DNA from: Chromobacterium sinusclupearum
GTDB taxonomy: Bacteria > Pseudomonadota > Gammaproteobacteria > Burkholderiales > Chromobacteriaceae
NCBI RefSeq assembly: GCF_002902845.1
Contig: NZ_PPTF01000015.1
Location: forward strand, 1 to 64,000
Length of the DNA: 64,000 nt
Direction: 5' to 3'
In this document: piece after piece, positions 36,347-44,295 of the stretch
Layout: the number at the start of each line of letters is the position of its first letter
Position numbering within the stretch: the stretch's first letter is position 1
Notes under the pieces: generated by a model
What the model saw: only the letters and a program-made list of their open reading frames with translations
Databases searched by the model: none
What the model was told of the DNA's origin: nothing
Position numbers and translations under genes: made by a program

Positions 36347-38152
36347 ATGAGCCGCTTCGACTTCAGCCAGCCGCCGTTCGACACGCTCGGTCCCGCAGAG
36401 CGCGACGCGCTCGAGGCCCGCGCCGACATCGTCTACTTTCCCGACGACGCGCTGGTCATCGGCCCGGGCCAGGCCATAGATGCGCTGTACATGGTGATCA
36501 AAGGCAAGGTGTGCGAGCTGGCCGGAGACGAAGTGGTTTCGCGCTACCATCCGCGCGACAGCTTCGACACCCGCGCGCTGATCGCCGGCCAGACGCCGCA
36601 CCGCTTCGTGGTGGAGGAAGAAGCCCTGCTGCTGGCGCTGCCGCGCGCCGAGCTGCTGGCGCTGACCGAAAGCCATCCGCGCTTCGGCGCCTATTTCTAC
36701 GCCAGCGTCTCGCAAAAGCTAGGCATGCTGGCGCAGCGCGCCGGCACCCGCGAACTGCAAACGCTGCTGACCGCCACCGTGCGCGACGCCGGCTGCCGCC
36801 AGCCGGTATTTGTCGACGCCGCCGACAGCATCCGGGACGTAGCTGCCGCCATGAAAGCGCAGCGCAGCAAATCCGTGCTGGTGCGCGATGGCGAGCGGCT
36901 GGGCATCTTCACCACCACGGATTTCCGCGACGTGATCCTGGACGGCGTGGACAGCGCCGAACCGATAGGCCGCCACTGCGGCTACCAATTGCTGACCATA
37001 GACATCGACGATTTCCTGTTCAACGCCTTGCTGTTGATGACGCAGCGCAATCTGCGCCGGCTGGTGGTGACGGAACACGGCCGGCCGGTCGGCATCCTGG
37101 CGCAGGTCGACGTGTTGTCCTACTTCTCCAACCACTCCCATTTGATCGCGCAGCGGCTGGAGCGCGCCAGCAGCCTGGATGAACTTGCCGACATCGCCAG
37201 CCAGATCGACCGACTGATCGGCATCCTGTCCGGCCACGGCGTGCGGCCGCTGCAACTGGGACGGCTGGTGCAGGCGCTGAACGCGCGGCTGTTCGCCCGC
37301 GCCTGGCGGATGATCGCGCCGGCCGAACTGGCGGACAACAGCTGCCTGATTGTGCTCGGTTCGGAAGGCCGCGGCGAGCAAATCCTCAAGACCGATCAGG
37401 ACAACGCGCTGCTATTGCGCGACGGCGTTCCCCCTGAAAGCGTGGCGGAATATTGCGACGCCTTCTCCGCCGCCCTCGCCCGCTTTGGCTACCCGCCCTG
37501 CCCAGGCGGCGTCATGGTCAGCCACCCCGAATGGCGATTGACCCGCGCCGCCATGCGCGACCGCATACACGGCTGGCTGGCCCAGCCCAGCGGCGAGGGC
37601 ATGATGCAGCTGGCGATCTTCTGCGACGCCGAAGCGGTATGCGGCGACGCCTCCTTGCTGGCCGACTGTCGCGGCTACCTGCGCGAACGCTTGCAGGACG
37701 ACGCCGGCTTCTACGCCCGCTTCGCCCGCGCCATCGATCAGTTCGACACGCCGCTGGGGCCGTTCGCCCGGCTGCGCACCCGCGAACGCGATGGCCGCGA
37801 CACGCTGGATTTGAAAAAAGGCGGCATTTTCCCACTGGTGCATGGCTTGCGCGCGCTGGCGCTGGAATACGGCATCGACGAAACCGGAAGCCACGCCCGC
37901 GCGCAGGCGCTCGCCGCCGCCGGGCGGCTGGAATCCTCTTTGGCCAACGACATCGTGGAGGCGCTGGGCGTGTTGTCGCAATTGCGGCTGGACCAGGGGC
38001 TGCGGCGCATCGAGGCGGCCCAGCCTGCAGACAATCTGATCGAGCCGGAACGGCTATCCTCGCTGGAAAGAGACCTGCTGAAGGAGGCGCTGGCCGTCGT
38101 CAAGCGCTTCAAGGCGCAACTGCGCCACCACTATCGCCTGGGTAGCCTGTAA
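36347..38152 (+). CDS. cNMP-binding/CBS/DUF294 nucleotidyltransferase-like protein
   Basis: A 601-residue multidomain protein: cyclic-nucleotide-binding-like domain (about 15-130), two CBS motifs (about 150-270), a DUF294 nucleotidyltransferase core with LGSEGRGEQILKTDQDNALL (about 338-357) and a DUF294 C-terminal helical domain (about 450-600). The core resembles GlnD and may transfer nucleotides to a partner protein; no substrate is known. In other proteobacteria this gene is also found beside a DnaQ-like exonuclease, as here, often near acetate permease genes, which are absent here. Confidence 0.9.
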   Translation: MSRFDFSQPPFDTLGPAERDALEARADIVYFPDDALVIGPGQAIDALYMVIKGKVCELAGDEVVSRYHPRDSFDTRALIAGQTPHRFVVEEEALLLALPRAELLALTESHPRFGAYFYASVSQKLGMLAQRAGTRELQTLLTATVRDAGCRQPVFVDAADSIRDVAAAMKAQRSKSVLVRDGERLGIFTTTDFRDVILDGVDSAEPIGRHCGYQLLTIDIDDFLFNALLLMTQRNLRRLVVTEHGRPVGILAQVDVLSYFSNHSHLIAQRLERASSLDELADIASQIDRLIGILSGHGVRPLQLGRLVQALNARLFARAWRMIAPAELADNSCLIVLGSEGRGEQILKTDQDNALLLRDGVPPESVAEYCDAFSAALARFGYPPCPGGVMVSHPEWRLTRAAMRDRIHGWLAQPSGEGMMQLAIFCDAEAVCGDASLLADCRGYLRERLQDDAGFYARFARAIDQFDTPLGPFARLRTRERDGRDTLDLKKGGIFPLVHGLRALALEYGIDETGSHARAQALAAAGRLESSLANDIVEALGVLSQLRLDQGLRRIEAAQPADNLIEPERLSSLERDLLKEALAVVKRFKAQLRHHYRLGSL

Positions 38153-38760
38153 TGCTGCGCCAATGGCACCGCCGCTGGCTGCTTGCCCGGTTGCGCGATC
38201 CGGCCTGGCGCCATGTATTCGACGAACACCCGGAGGAGCTGGTCAGCCTCGATTGCGAAACCACCAGCCTAGACGTCAAGCAGGCCGAGCTGCTGTCGAT
38301 AGGCGCCGTCAAGCTGCGCGGCAACCGCATCCTCAGCAGCGAATCGCTGTACCTGCTGGTCAAACCGCAAACCCTGCCGCAAGGCGACAATATCGCCATC
38401 CACGGCTTGCGCCGGCGCGATCTGGACGAAGGCATGGAACCGGCGCAGGCCGTGCGGCAGCTGCTGGATTTCATCGGCGGCCGGCCATTGCTCGGCTACT
38501 ACCTGGAATACGATGTGGCGGTATTGAACAAATACGTGAAGCCACTGCTCGGCATTGCCCTGCCGCAACGGCAGATCGAGGTTTCCGCCCGCTACTACGA
38601 CTATAAGTTCAAGCAAAACCCCGGCGCCTATATCGATCTCAGGCTGGCCGAGCTGTACCGCGACCTCGCCATCCCCGCCCCGCCGCGACACGACGCGCTG
38701 AACGACGCCCTGGGCGTGGCCATGCTGTACCAGGCGCTGCGCCAGCGCGGATTCGGTTAA
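38152..38760 (+). CDS. DnaQ-like 3'-5' exonuclease
   Basis: A 202-residue DEDDh exonuclease. Motif I is LDCETT (D34, E36), motif II includes GYYLEYDVAVL, and motif III is PRHDALNDA, giving the His and Asp of the DEDDh class. It resembles the epsilon proofreading subunit but lacks the polymerase-binding tail, so is a separate nuclease. ATG 38152 overlaps the upstream stop (TAATG), so translation is coupled to the DUF294 gene, suggesting a joint function. Confidence 0.92.
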   Translation: MLRQWHRRWLLARLRDPAWRHVFDEHPEELVSLDCETTSLDVKQAELLSIGAVKLRGNRILSSESLYLLVKPQTLPQGDNIAIHGLRRRDLDEGMEPAQAVRQLLDFIGGRPLLGYYLEYDVAVLNKYVKPLLGIALPQRQIEVSARYYDYKFKQNPGAYIDLRLAELYRDLAIPAPPRHDALNDALGVAMLYQALRQRGFG

Positions 38761-38875
38761 GCGCCGACGCCGCCTTGGATACGGCGCTGTGCGAGCTTGG
38801 GTTGCAGGCGCCAAACCCCACTCAGGCGCATGACAAAATATTTGTAAACATTTGCCTCTCCTCTTAGCTCATTTC

Positions 38876-38891
38876 TGGCACGCGCCTTGCT
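38876..38891 (+). promoter_or_regulatory. Sigma-54 (RpoN) promoter
   Basis: TGGCAC-GCGCC-TTGCT matches the -24/-12 consensus TGGCAC-N5-TTGCW at every position. It points at the Gln/Ser-rich gene at 39068. Confidence 0.8.
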
Positions 38892-38902
38892 GACACCCAT
38901 AG

Positions 38903-38988
38903 CGGCAAGCCATTGTTCCGGCAAGAAAAATCGGCAAATAGACGCTTTGATACCGGCATGGCGGCAAGCGACAGCGGCAAAGCGGCAA
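38903..38988 (+). repeat. Six CGGCAA hexamers in an untranslated leader
   Basis: Copies start at 38903, 38919, 38932, 38962, 38975 and 38983, all on the plus strand and all downstream of the predicted transcription start. Confidence 0.65.
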
Positions 38989-39067
38989 AAATTGCAGCCC
39001 CGCCGCCCAGGACAGCAGCTGATCCGTGAAGCGCTGCCCGGCATCCACGTTTTCAAGGAGAGGCAAT

Positions 39068-39742
39068 ATGTCTATCAGCAGCAGTAACACCAGCAACAAC
39101 GCCAGTTCGTACTGGCAGCAACTGCAATCGCTGCATCAGCAGCGGCGCCAGGATTTCAGCAGCCTGACGCAATCGGTTCAGCAAGGCGACATCGCCGGCG
39201 CGCAACAAGCGCTGGCCGCACTGCAGCAGCTGAACGGTTCCAACAACACCGACAATGGCAACCAGGATTTCGGCGCGGTGCTGAACAATGCCATCAGCGC
39301 GGCATCCTCCACGTCCGCCACCGGCGCCAGCGCCACGGCAACCGATCCGTTTGCCGCGCTGAACAACAGCCAGACCAGCGGTGGCACCGGCAATTCCGTC
39401 TCCTCCTTGCTGAACACCCTGGGCCAGGATCTGCAATCCGGCAACCTGAGCCAGGCTCAGCAGGCTTTCCAGCAACTGCAGCAAGGCCTGCAACAGGCCA
39501 ACGGGGCGCAAGCCAGCGAAGGCGGCCATCGCCACCATCATCATCACCATGACAGCGGCGGCGAGCAAAACAACGGTTTGGCCAACCTATTGAACGGCGG
39601 CAATAACAAGCAAAGCGCGGCGACGGACAGCAGCGCCAGCAGCAACGCCATCAACCAGCAAGCCCAGGCCGCGCTCAGCCTGTACCAGGCCAGCGCCGGC
39701 AACAATGACATCTCCAGCCTGCTGATGTCGCTATCGGTGTAA
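39068..39742 (+). CDS. Gln/Ser/Asn-rich protein with histidine run
   Basis: A 224-residue low-complexity protein without signal peptide or membrane segment. A motif of the form DF/DLxxLxQxxQxGDxxxAQQAxxxLQQL occurs twice (near residues 23-50 and 118-145), suggesting repeated helical pairs. A run HRHHHHHHD lies near residues 153-161. AAGGAGAGG precedes ATG 39068. It is preceded by a sigma-54 promoter and ends in a strong terminator, so is a single-gene unit. Function unknown; similar Gln-rich proteins occur in other betaproteobacteria. Confidence 0.8.
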   Translation: MSISSSNTSNNASSYWQQLQSLHQQRRQDFSSLTQSVQQGDIAGAQQALAALQQLNGSNNTDNGNQDFGAVLNNAISAASSTSATGASATATDPFAALNNSQTSGGTGNSVSSLLNTLGQDLQSGNLSQAQQAFQQLQQGLQQANGAQASEGGHRHHHHHHDSGGEQNNGLANLLNGGNNKQSAATDSSASSNAINQQAQAALSLYQASAGNNDISSLLMSLSV

Positions 39743-39761
39743 AGCTTCCCGGCTTCAAGAC

Positions 39762-39790
39762 AAAGGCCTTCCATGCGGAAGGCCTTTTTC
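39762..39790 (+). terminator. Terminator of the Gln/Ser-rich gene
   Basis: AAAGGCCTTCC-ATGC-GGAAGGCCTTT stem followed by TT, 19 bases after the stop. It may also serve the convergent gene. Confidence 0.85.
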
Positions 39791-39814
39791 GTTCTGCCGG
39801 GCATAGGCAGAACC

Positions 39815-40711
39815 TCAAGCGCGCGGGCCGTCCATTCTGGCACGGCTGGCGCAGCCATCAAACCAGGGCCGCAGGCTGGCATCGAACGCTGCCGCCAGGG
39901 TCTGCGCCTGCTGGTAAGCCAGCTCGCCCTCGTCGGAGCGTCCCAGGCCAAAGCATGCCCGGGCGCGTTCGAGCAAGAGAAAGGCGCGGTCCACGTCTTC
40001 CTCGCCGTTGTCGGCGATCAGCGCCAGGCCGGCATCGGCCGATTGCAGGCCATCGCGCCACTGCGCAAATCGATTCGCCGTCAGCGCCAGCAGGTACTCG
40101 GCCCGCTCATGATTGACCCAGTTCCCCGCCCGCCCCCATAGCCGCCGCGCGCACTGCGCGGCCCGCCAGACAATGCGCGGGCTTGAGGAGTCGGCATCTA
40201 GGTCTTCCCGCTCCAGCAGCCCGGAAACGATATTGTTGGCCAGCGAAGCCAGCGTGGCGTCGTTGGCGCTGGCCGCGATAGGCTCCAGCTCCTGCAGCAA
40301 TTCATCCAATGCCGGCAGCAAGCCGGACAGCGGGCCATGCTGTTGCAAACCCTGCAACACGCCCAGCCGCCCCAGCAGCCGCATCATCCCGGCGTCCATT
40401 CCCGCGGCCTGCCATTGCCGCTCCAGCCGCCAGGCCGCCAAAGCATCGCCGGACAAAGTTGCCGCAACCAGGCTATGGCGCAGCAGGATTGGGCCGGCGT
40501 CTGACAGGGGCAAACGGCGCAATAGCGTCCAGGCTGCGCGCCAGTCGCCCTTTTGCTCACCCAGCAAGTGATTGATCAGCCAGGCCAAGCGCGGATGGTC
40601 GGCCGGCGGCAGCGCAGGAGAATCGATCAATCCGGGCAATTGCGCGATCACCTCATCCGGACTGTCGTCGTGGATTTGAATCAGCTGTTGCAGCGTGGAG
40701 GCGGCGGTCAT
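39815..40711 (-). CDS. Hypothetical helical (TPR-like) protein
   Basis: A 298-residue cytoplasmic protein made almost entirely of amphipathic helices rich in Leu and Ala, with the look of a TPR or alpha-solenoid protein (GRSDEGELAYQQAQTLAAAF near the end). No catalytic motif is seen. ATG 40711 lies at the end of a terminator hairpin, and the likely Shine-Dalgarno is inside the hairpin's second arm. It follows the anti-sigma gene on the same strand. Function unknown. Confidence 0.75.
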   Translation of the reverse strand: MTAASTLQQLIQIHDDSPDEVIAQLPGLIDSPALPPADHPRLAWLINHLLGEQKGDWRAAWTLLRRLPLSDAGPILLRHSLVAATLSGDALAAWRLERQWQAAGMDAGMMRLLGRLGVLQGLQQHGPLSGLLPALDELLQELEPIAASANDATLASLANNIVSGLLEREDLDADSSSPRIVWRAAQCARRLWGRAGNWVNHERAEYLLALTANRFAQWRDGLQSADAGLALIADNGEEDVDRAFLLLERARACFGLGRSDEGELAYQQAQTLAAAFDASLRPWFDGCASRARMDGPRA

Positions 40712-40740
40712 GAAAAAGGCCTTTCTCAAAGAAAGGCCCA
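40712..40740 (-). terminator. Terminator/attenuator between the zf-HC2 gene and the helical protein gene
   Basis: On the minus strand GGCCTTTCT-TTG-AGAAAGGCC is followed by TTTTT, running directly into the start codon at 40711. Confidence 0.75.
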
Positions 40741-40773
40741 GTTTCCACAACACCACCCGACATGTCAAAAGCA

Positions 40774-40971
40774 TCAGCCGTTAGGCATGCTGTCTTCTCC
40801 ATCGCCAGCCCGGCGCGCCGCCCGGCGCATCAGCTGCAACTGCTGCGAGAATTGGCGGCAATTGCCGCATAGCAGCAGGTGCATCCTCAATTTCAGATGT
40901 TCGGTGGCGCCCAGGGGCCGATCCAGGCCGGCCGAAATCAGCCGGCTGGCTTCGCGGCAACTCAACTTCAT
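40774..40971 (-). CDS. zf-HC2 putative anti-sigma factor
   Basis: A 65-residue protein with the zinc pattern C5, H31, C35, C38 (HLLLCGNC), matching zf-HC2 anti-sigma domains. No membrane segment follows, so it would be a soluble zinc-binding anti-sigma factor, a type that often responds to redox or metal stress. ATG 40971 overlaps the sigma gene stop (ATGA); an upstream start adds a short tail and is less likely. Its partner is the ECF sigma factor directly upstream. Confidence 0.85.
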   Translation of the reverse strand: MKLSCREASRLISAGLDRPLGATEHLKLRMHLLLCGNCRQFSQQLQLMRRAARRAGDGEDSMPNG

Positions 40972-41528
40972 CGCTCGTCCTCCCGGCTCCAGCGTATTGA
41001 AAAACATTCGCGCAGACTCATCCGCGCCCGGTACAGCAGTACTGAACAGTTTGTCGCGCTGATGTCCAGATTGTTACAGATGTCGGCGATTTCCATCCCC
41101 ATCACCTCGCGCATGACAAATACCATGGCGGTGCGGCGCGGCATCACTTGGGAACACTCTTCGAACACCTGCCAGAACTGGCGCGAAATCAGTTCATTCT
41201 CCGGCCCGCTCCAGGCCTTGACCGGCTCGCGCCAATGGCCGTCCTGCGCGAACAGGCCGTCGAAATCGCTGTCGTCCGCCTCGTCTTCCAGCGACTCGAA
41301 CAGCTTCTCCTTGCCCTTGCGGCGCATCGCGTCTATCAATTTGAAACGCAGAATGGAAGTCAGCCAGGTGCGCAGGGTGGACTTGCCGGAAAAGCTGGCC
41401 TGCGACTCCAGCGCGGCCAGCAGCGTTTCCTGCACCGCCTCCTCCGCCGCGTCGCGCTCGCGCAATTGCGCCAGCGCGTAACGCAACAAATACGGCCGCT
41501 CCTGCTCGATCAGCTGCGCGTCTATCAT
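40968..41528 (-). CDS. ECF-family RNA polymerase sigma factor
   Basis: A 186-residue sigma factor with region 2 (LRYALAQLRERDAAEEAVQETLL and FSGKSTLRTWLTSIL) and region 4 (MPRRTAMVFVMREVMGMEIADICNNLDIS). GGGAG lies 6 bases before ATG 41528, 2 bases after the radA stop. With the zf-HC2 gene it forms a sigma/anti-sigma pair. The signal and regulon are unknown; the radA link could tie it to DNA damage or simply reflect co-transcription. Confidence 0.92.
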   Translation of the reverse strand: MIDAQLIEQERPYLLRYALAQLRERDAAEEAVQETLLAALESQASFSGKSTLRTWLTSILRFKLIDAMRRKGKEKLFESLEDEADDSDFDGLFAQDGHWREPVKAWSGPENELISRQFWQVFEECSQVMPRRTAMVFVMREVMGMEIADICNNLDISATNCSVLLYRARMSLRECFSIRWSREDER

Positions 41529-41530
41529 GC

Positions 41531-42892
41531 TCACTCCCTGCAGAATTCCACCGCCTGATCCAGCCGGTCCACCGCCAGCACTTTCAGGCCTTCGATTTCT
41601 TGCCGCGGCTTGTTGGCGCTGGGCACGATGGCGCGGGTGAAGCCGAGCTTGGCGGCTTCTTTAAGCCGCTCCTGGCCGCGCGTCACCGGGCGCACCTCGC
41701 CGGCCAGGCCCACCTCGCCGAACACCACCAATTTTTCCGGCAATGCCTTATTGCGCAAGGACGATACCATGGCCAGGATGATGGCCAGGTCGGCCGCCGG
41801 CTCATTGATCTTGACGCCGCCCACCGCGTTGAGGAACACGTCCTGGTCGAAGCAAGCCACGCCGCCGTGGCGGTGCAGCACCGCCAGCAGCATCGCCAGC
41901 CGGTTCTGCTCCAGGCCGACGGTGAGACGCTTGGGCTGGAAGCCATGGCAGTCGTCCACCAGCGCCTGGATCTCCACCAACAAGGGCCGCGTGCCTTCCT
42001 GCGTCACCAGCACGCAGGAGCCGGCCACGTCGTCGCGGTAGGACGACAGGAAGATGGCCGACGGGTTGGACACGCCCTTCAGGCCGCGGTCGGTCATCGC
42101 GAACACGCCCAGCTCGTTGACCGCGCCGAAGCGGTTCTTGATCGCCCGTATCATGCGGTAGCTGGAATGGGAGTCGCCCTCGAAATACAGCACGGTGTCC
42201 ACCATATGCTCCAGCACGCGCGGGCCGGCCAGCGAGCCTTCCTTGGTGACATGGCCCACCAGCAGCACCGTGATGCCGCTTTGCTTGGCCATGCGCGTCA
42301 GCTGCGCCGCGCATTCGCGCACCTGCGACACCGAACCCGGCGCCGACGTCACCTGCTCGGTGTACAGCGTCTGGATGGAGTCGATCACCACCACGTCCGG
42401 CAGCTCGCGCTTCAGCGTGGCCAGGATGTTTTCGATGCAGATCTCGGCCAGCAGATTGACGCTGCTGGTATCCAGCGCCAGGCGCGAGGCGCGCAGCGCG
42501 ATCTGCTGCGCCGATTCCTCGCCGGACACATACAGCACCTTGCGGTTGCGGCCGATCTGCGACAAGGCCTGCAGCAGCAGCGTGGATTTGCCGATGCCGG
42601 GGTCGCCGCCGATCAGCACCACCGCGCCGCGCACGATCCCGCCGCCCAGCACGCGGTCCAGCTCGTCGATGCCGGAAGGGTCGCGCGGAGTTTCCTCGGT
42701 CTGCACTTCGGACAGCTTCTGCACTTGGGTGACATTGGCCGCCCAGGACTGGAAGCGCGGGCCGGCGGCGGCCGGCGCAGCGACAGACTCCACCAGCGTG
42801 TTCCAGGCGTTGCAGTGCGGGCATTGGCCCTGCCATTTGGGCGCTTGTCCGCCGCACTCGGTGCAGCTGAATACGGTTTTGCTCTTGGCCAT
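41531..42892 (-). CDS. radA: DNA repair protein RadA
   Basis: RadA drives branch migration of recombination intermediates. The 453 residues contain an N-terminal C4 zinc finger (C10, C13, C24, C27), a RecA-like ATPase with Walker A GDPGIGKST (about 97-105), the RadA-specific KNRFG motif (near 250) and a C-terminal Lon-like domain. ATG 42892 gives the family start MAKSKTVF. It leads an operon with the ECF sigma and zf-HC2 genes. Confidence 0.97.
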   Translation of the reverse strand: MAKSKTVFSCTECGGQAPKWQGQCPHCNAWNTLVESVAAPAAAGPRFQSWAANVTQVQKLSEVQTEETPRDPSGIDELDRVLGGGIVRGAVVLIGGDPGIGKSTLLLQALSQIGRNRKVLYVSGEESAQQIALRASRLALDTSSVNLLAEICIENILATLKRELPDVVVIDSIQTLYTEQVTSAPGSVSQVRECAAQLTRMAKQSGITVLLVGHVTKEGSLAGPRVLEHMVDTVLYFEGDSHSSYRMIRAIKNRFGAVNELGVFAMTDRGLKGVSNPSAIFLSSYRDDVAGSCVLVTQEGTRPLLVEIQALVDDCHGFQPKRLTVGLEQNRLAMLLAVLHRHGGVACFDQDVFLNAVGGVKINEPAADLAIILAMVSSLRNKALPEKLVVFGEVGLAGEVRPVTRGQERLKEAAKLGFTRAIVPSANKPRQEIEGLKVLAVDRLDQAVEFCRE

Positions 42893-42964
42893 TAGGGACA
42901 ATAAATGGGAATCAAAGGCGGAAGAATAACAGGAGCCGGCCAGCCATGCCGCAAAAGCGGACGA

Positions 42965-43507
42965 TCAATTGGCCGGATGCTTGGCGTCGGACTTGTTGAG
43001 CTCGTTGATGATGTTGAGCAGGCGCTTCTGATCGGCCTCGCTCTTGCCGTTGGGCTGCTTGGGTTTGGCCGGCGCGTCAGGATGCTGCATCGCCGCCACC
43101 ACGGCGGCCACTTCCGGATCGTTCTTGGCGGCCTGGTCCGCCTCTTCGCTGGTTAAGGGATGCGGACCGGCGTCGCTGGACTTGCCGGCTAGCGCGGCCG
43201 GCTTGTTGACGGCGGCGGCGGGCGCTCCCGCCATGGCGCCGCTAGCGGCGACCGGTTTCTCCGGCGGCGGCGCCATCGTCTCCAGCTTGTTCTTGGCCAT
43301 GTATTCGTTCATCTCGCGCCAGCCGGCATAAATCGACGCCTTATCAGCCTCGGGGTTGCGGATATAGCACTCCTCGAGCGAGCGGCCGGTCTGGCGGCAG
43401 GCGGCGCCCACAGCCTTGTCCGAGTCCCGGGTCAGGCCGGTTACGCTGTTTACCCAATTGCATCCGCCAAGGGCCAACATGGTCGTCAGCAGCAGCAAAA
43501 TTCTCAT
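42965..43507 (-). CDS. Putative lipoprotein
   Basis: A 180-residue protein with a lipoprotein signal peptide (lipobox LALGGC, lipidated Cys at residue 16). After a conserved-looking segment with two Cys (GAACRQTGRSLEECY) comes an Ala/Pro-rich linker and a charged C-terminus. It should sit in the inner face of the outer membrane or on the inner membrane. ATG 43507 is preferred because GGGGGA lies 7 bases upstream; another ATG lies two codons earlier. No family is recognised. Confidence 0.8.
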   Translation of the reverse strand: MRILLLLTTMLALGGCNWVNSVTGLTRDSDKAVGAACRQTGRSLEECYIRNPEADKASIYAGWREMNEYMAKNKLETMAPPPEKPVAASGAMAGAPAAAVNKPAALAGKSSDAGPHPLTSEEADQAAKNDPEVAAVVAAMQHPDAPAKPKQPNGKSEADQKRLLNIINELNKSDAKHPAN

Positions 43508-43533
43508 GCTCATCCCCCGTTTTCGCTAATGCC

Positions 43534-44295
43534 TCAGCCGCGCGGCTGACGCAGATCCAGTTCCAGTACTTCGCCGCTGCGGCCGCGGCTGTCTGCGCTC
43601 ATCCAGTACAGCAGATGCGGCATCAGATCGGCCAGATCACCGCGCTCGCGCTTGTCTTCGCCCGGATGCGTCCGGTTGCGCTGCGGCGAGTTGACCGGGC
43701 CCGGCAGCAGCAGATTGACCCGCAAATTGGGATGCATGTCCCATTCGCTGGCGGCCACCGTGGTCAGATAAACCTGGCCGGCATTGGAAGCGCCGAAGCC
43801 GCCCCAGTAGGCCGCGGGATGCAGCGCGTGATGCTCGCCGACGAACAGCACCGACGCATCCGGCGCATCCTTCAACAGCGGCAGGCAGGCGCGGGTCAGC
43901 GCGAAGCGGGCCACGGTATTGATGCGGTACTGGTTCATCCATTCTTCTATGGTCTGGTTGCTTAGCGGCGACAGCGCGTAAAAATGCGAGGCGCAGTGCA
44001 GAATCCCGTCCAGGCGGCCGAACTCTCGATGTATGGTCAGCGCCAGATTGTTGAATTCGTTCTCGCCGGCATTCAGCAGATCCAGCGGCACCGCGGCCGG
44101 CTCCGGCGCGCCGCTCGCCACCACTTCATCGTAGACTCTCTCCAGGCCCTTGACGCTGCGAGAAAGCAGCACCACCGTCGCGCCATGGCGGGCGAAGGCC
44201 AGCGCCGCCTCGCGGCCTATGCCTTGCGAGGCGCCGGTAACCAGGATGACGCGCCCGGCCAGCGCGTCTGGAGCAAATTCAGTCTTCATTGTCAT
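43534..44295 (-). CDS. Short-chain dehydrogenase family protein (YciK-like) lacking the catalytic triad
   Basis: A 253-residue SDR of the YciK type. The cofactor-binding TGASQGIG (20-27) is intact. The catalytic Ser, Tyr and Lys positions read E154, F167 and N171 (FVGEHHALHPAAYWGGFGASN), so normal SDR chemistry is not expected. ATG 44295 overlaps the hpnE stop (ATGA), so it is translated with the squalene genes. It could be a NAD(P)-binding regulatory or structural protein. Confidence 0.88.
   Translation of the reverse strand: MTMKTEFAPDALAGRVILVTGASQGIGREAALAFARHGATVVLLSRSVKGLERVYDEVVASGAPEPAAVPLDLLNAGENEFNNLALTIHREFGRLDGILHCASHFYALSPLSNQTIEEWMNQYRINTVARFALTRACLPLLKDAPDASVLFVGEHHALHPAAYWGGFGASNAGQVYLTTVAASEWDMHPNLRVNLLLPGPVNSPQRNRTHPGEDKRERGDLADLMPHLLYWMSADSRGRSGEVLELDLRQPRG

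Larger units (their letters stand above)
38761..39067. other. Intergenic region with sigma-54 promoter and CGGCAA repeats
   Basis: No gene lies here. It contains the sigma-54 promoter at 38876-38891 and then six CGGCAA hexamers in a leader of about 165 bases. The first 110 bases, which could hold enhancer sites, include the A/T-rich ATTTGTAAACATTTG. Confidence 0.7.

Noticed and set aside
39544..39570. Histidine run taken as a cloning tag artefact
   Set aside because: The surrounding gene has native codon use, its own promoter and terminator, and the run is internal rather than at an end.
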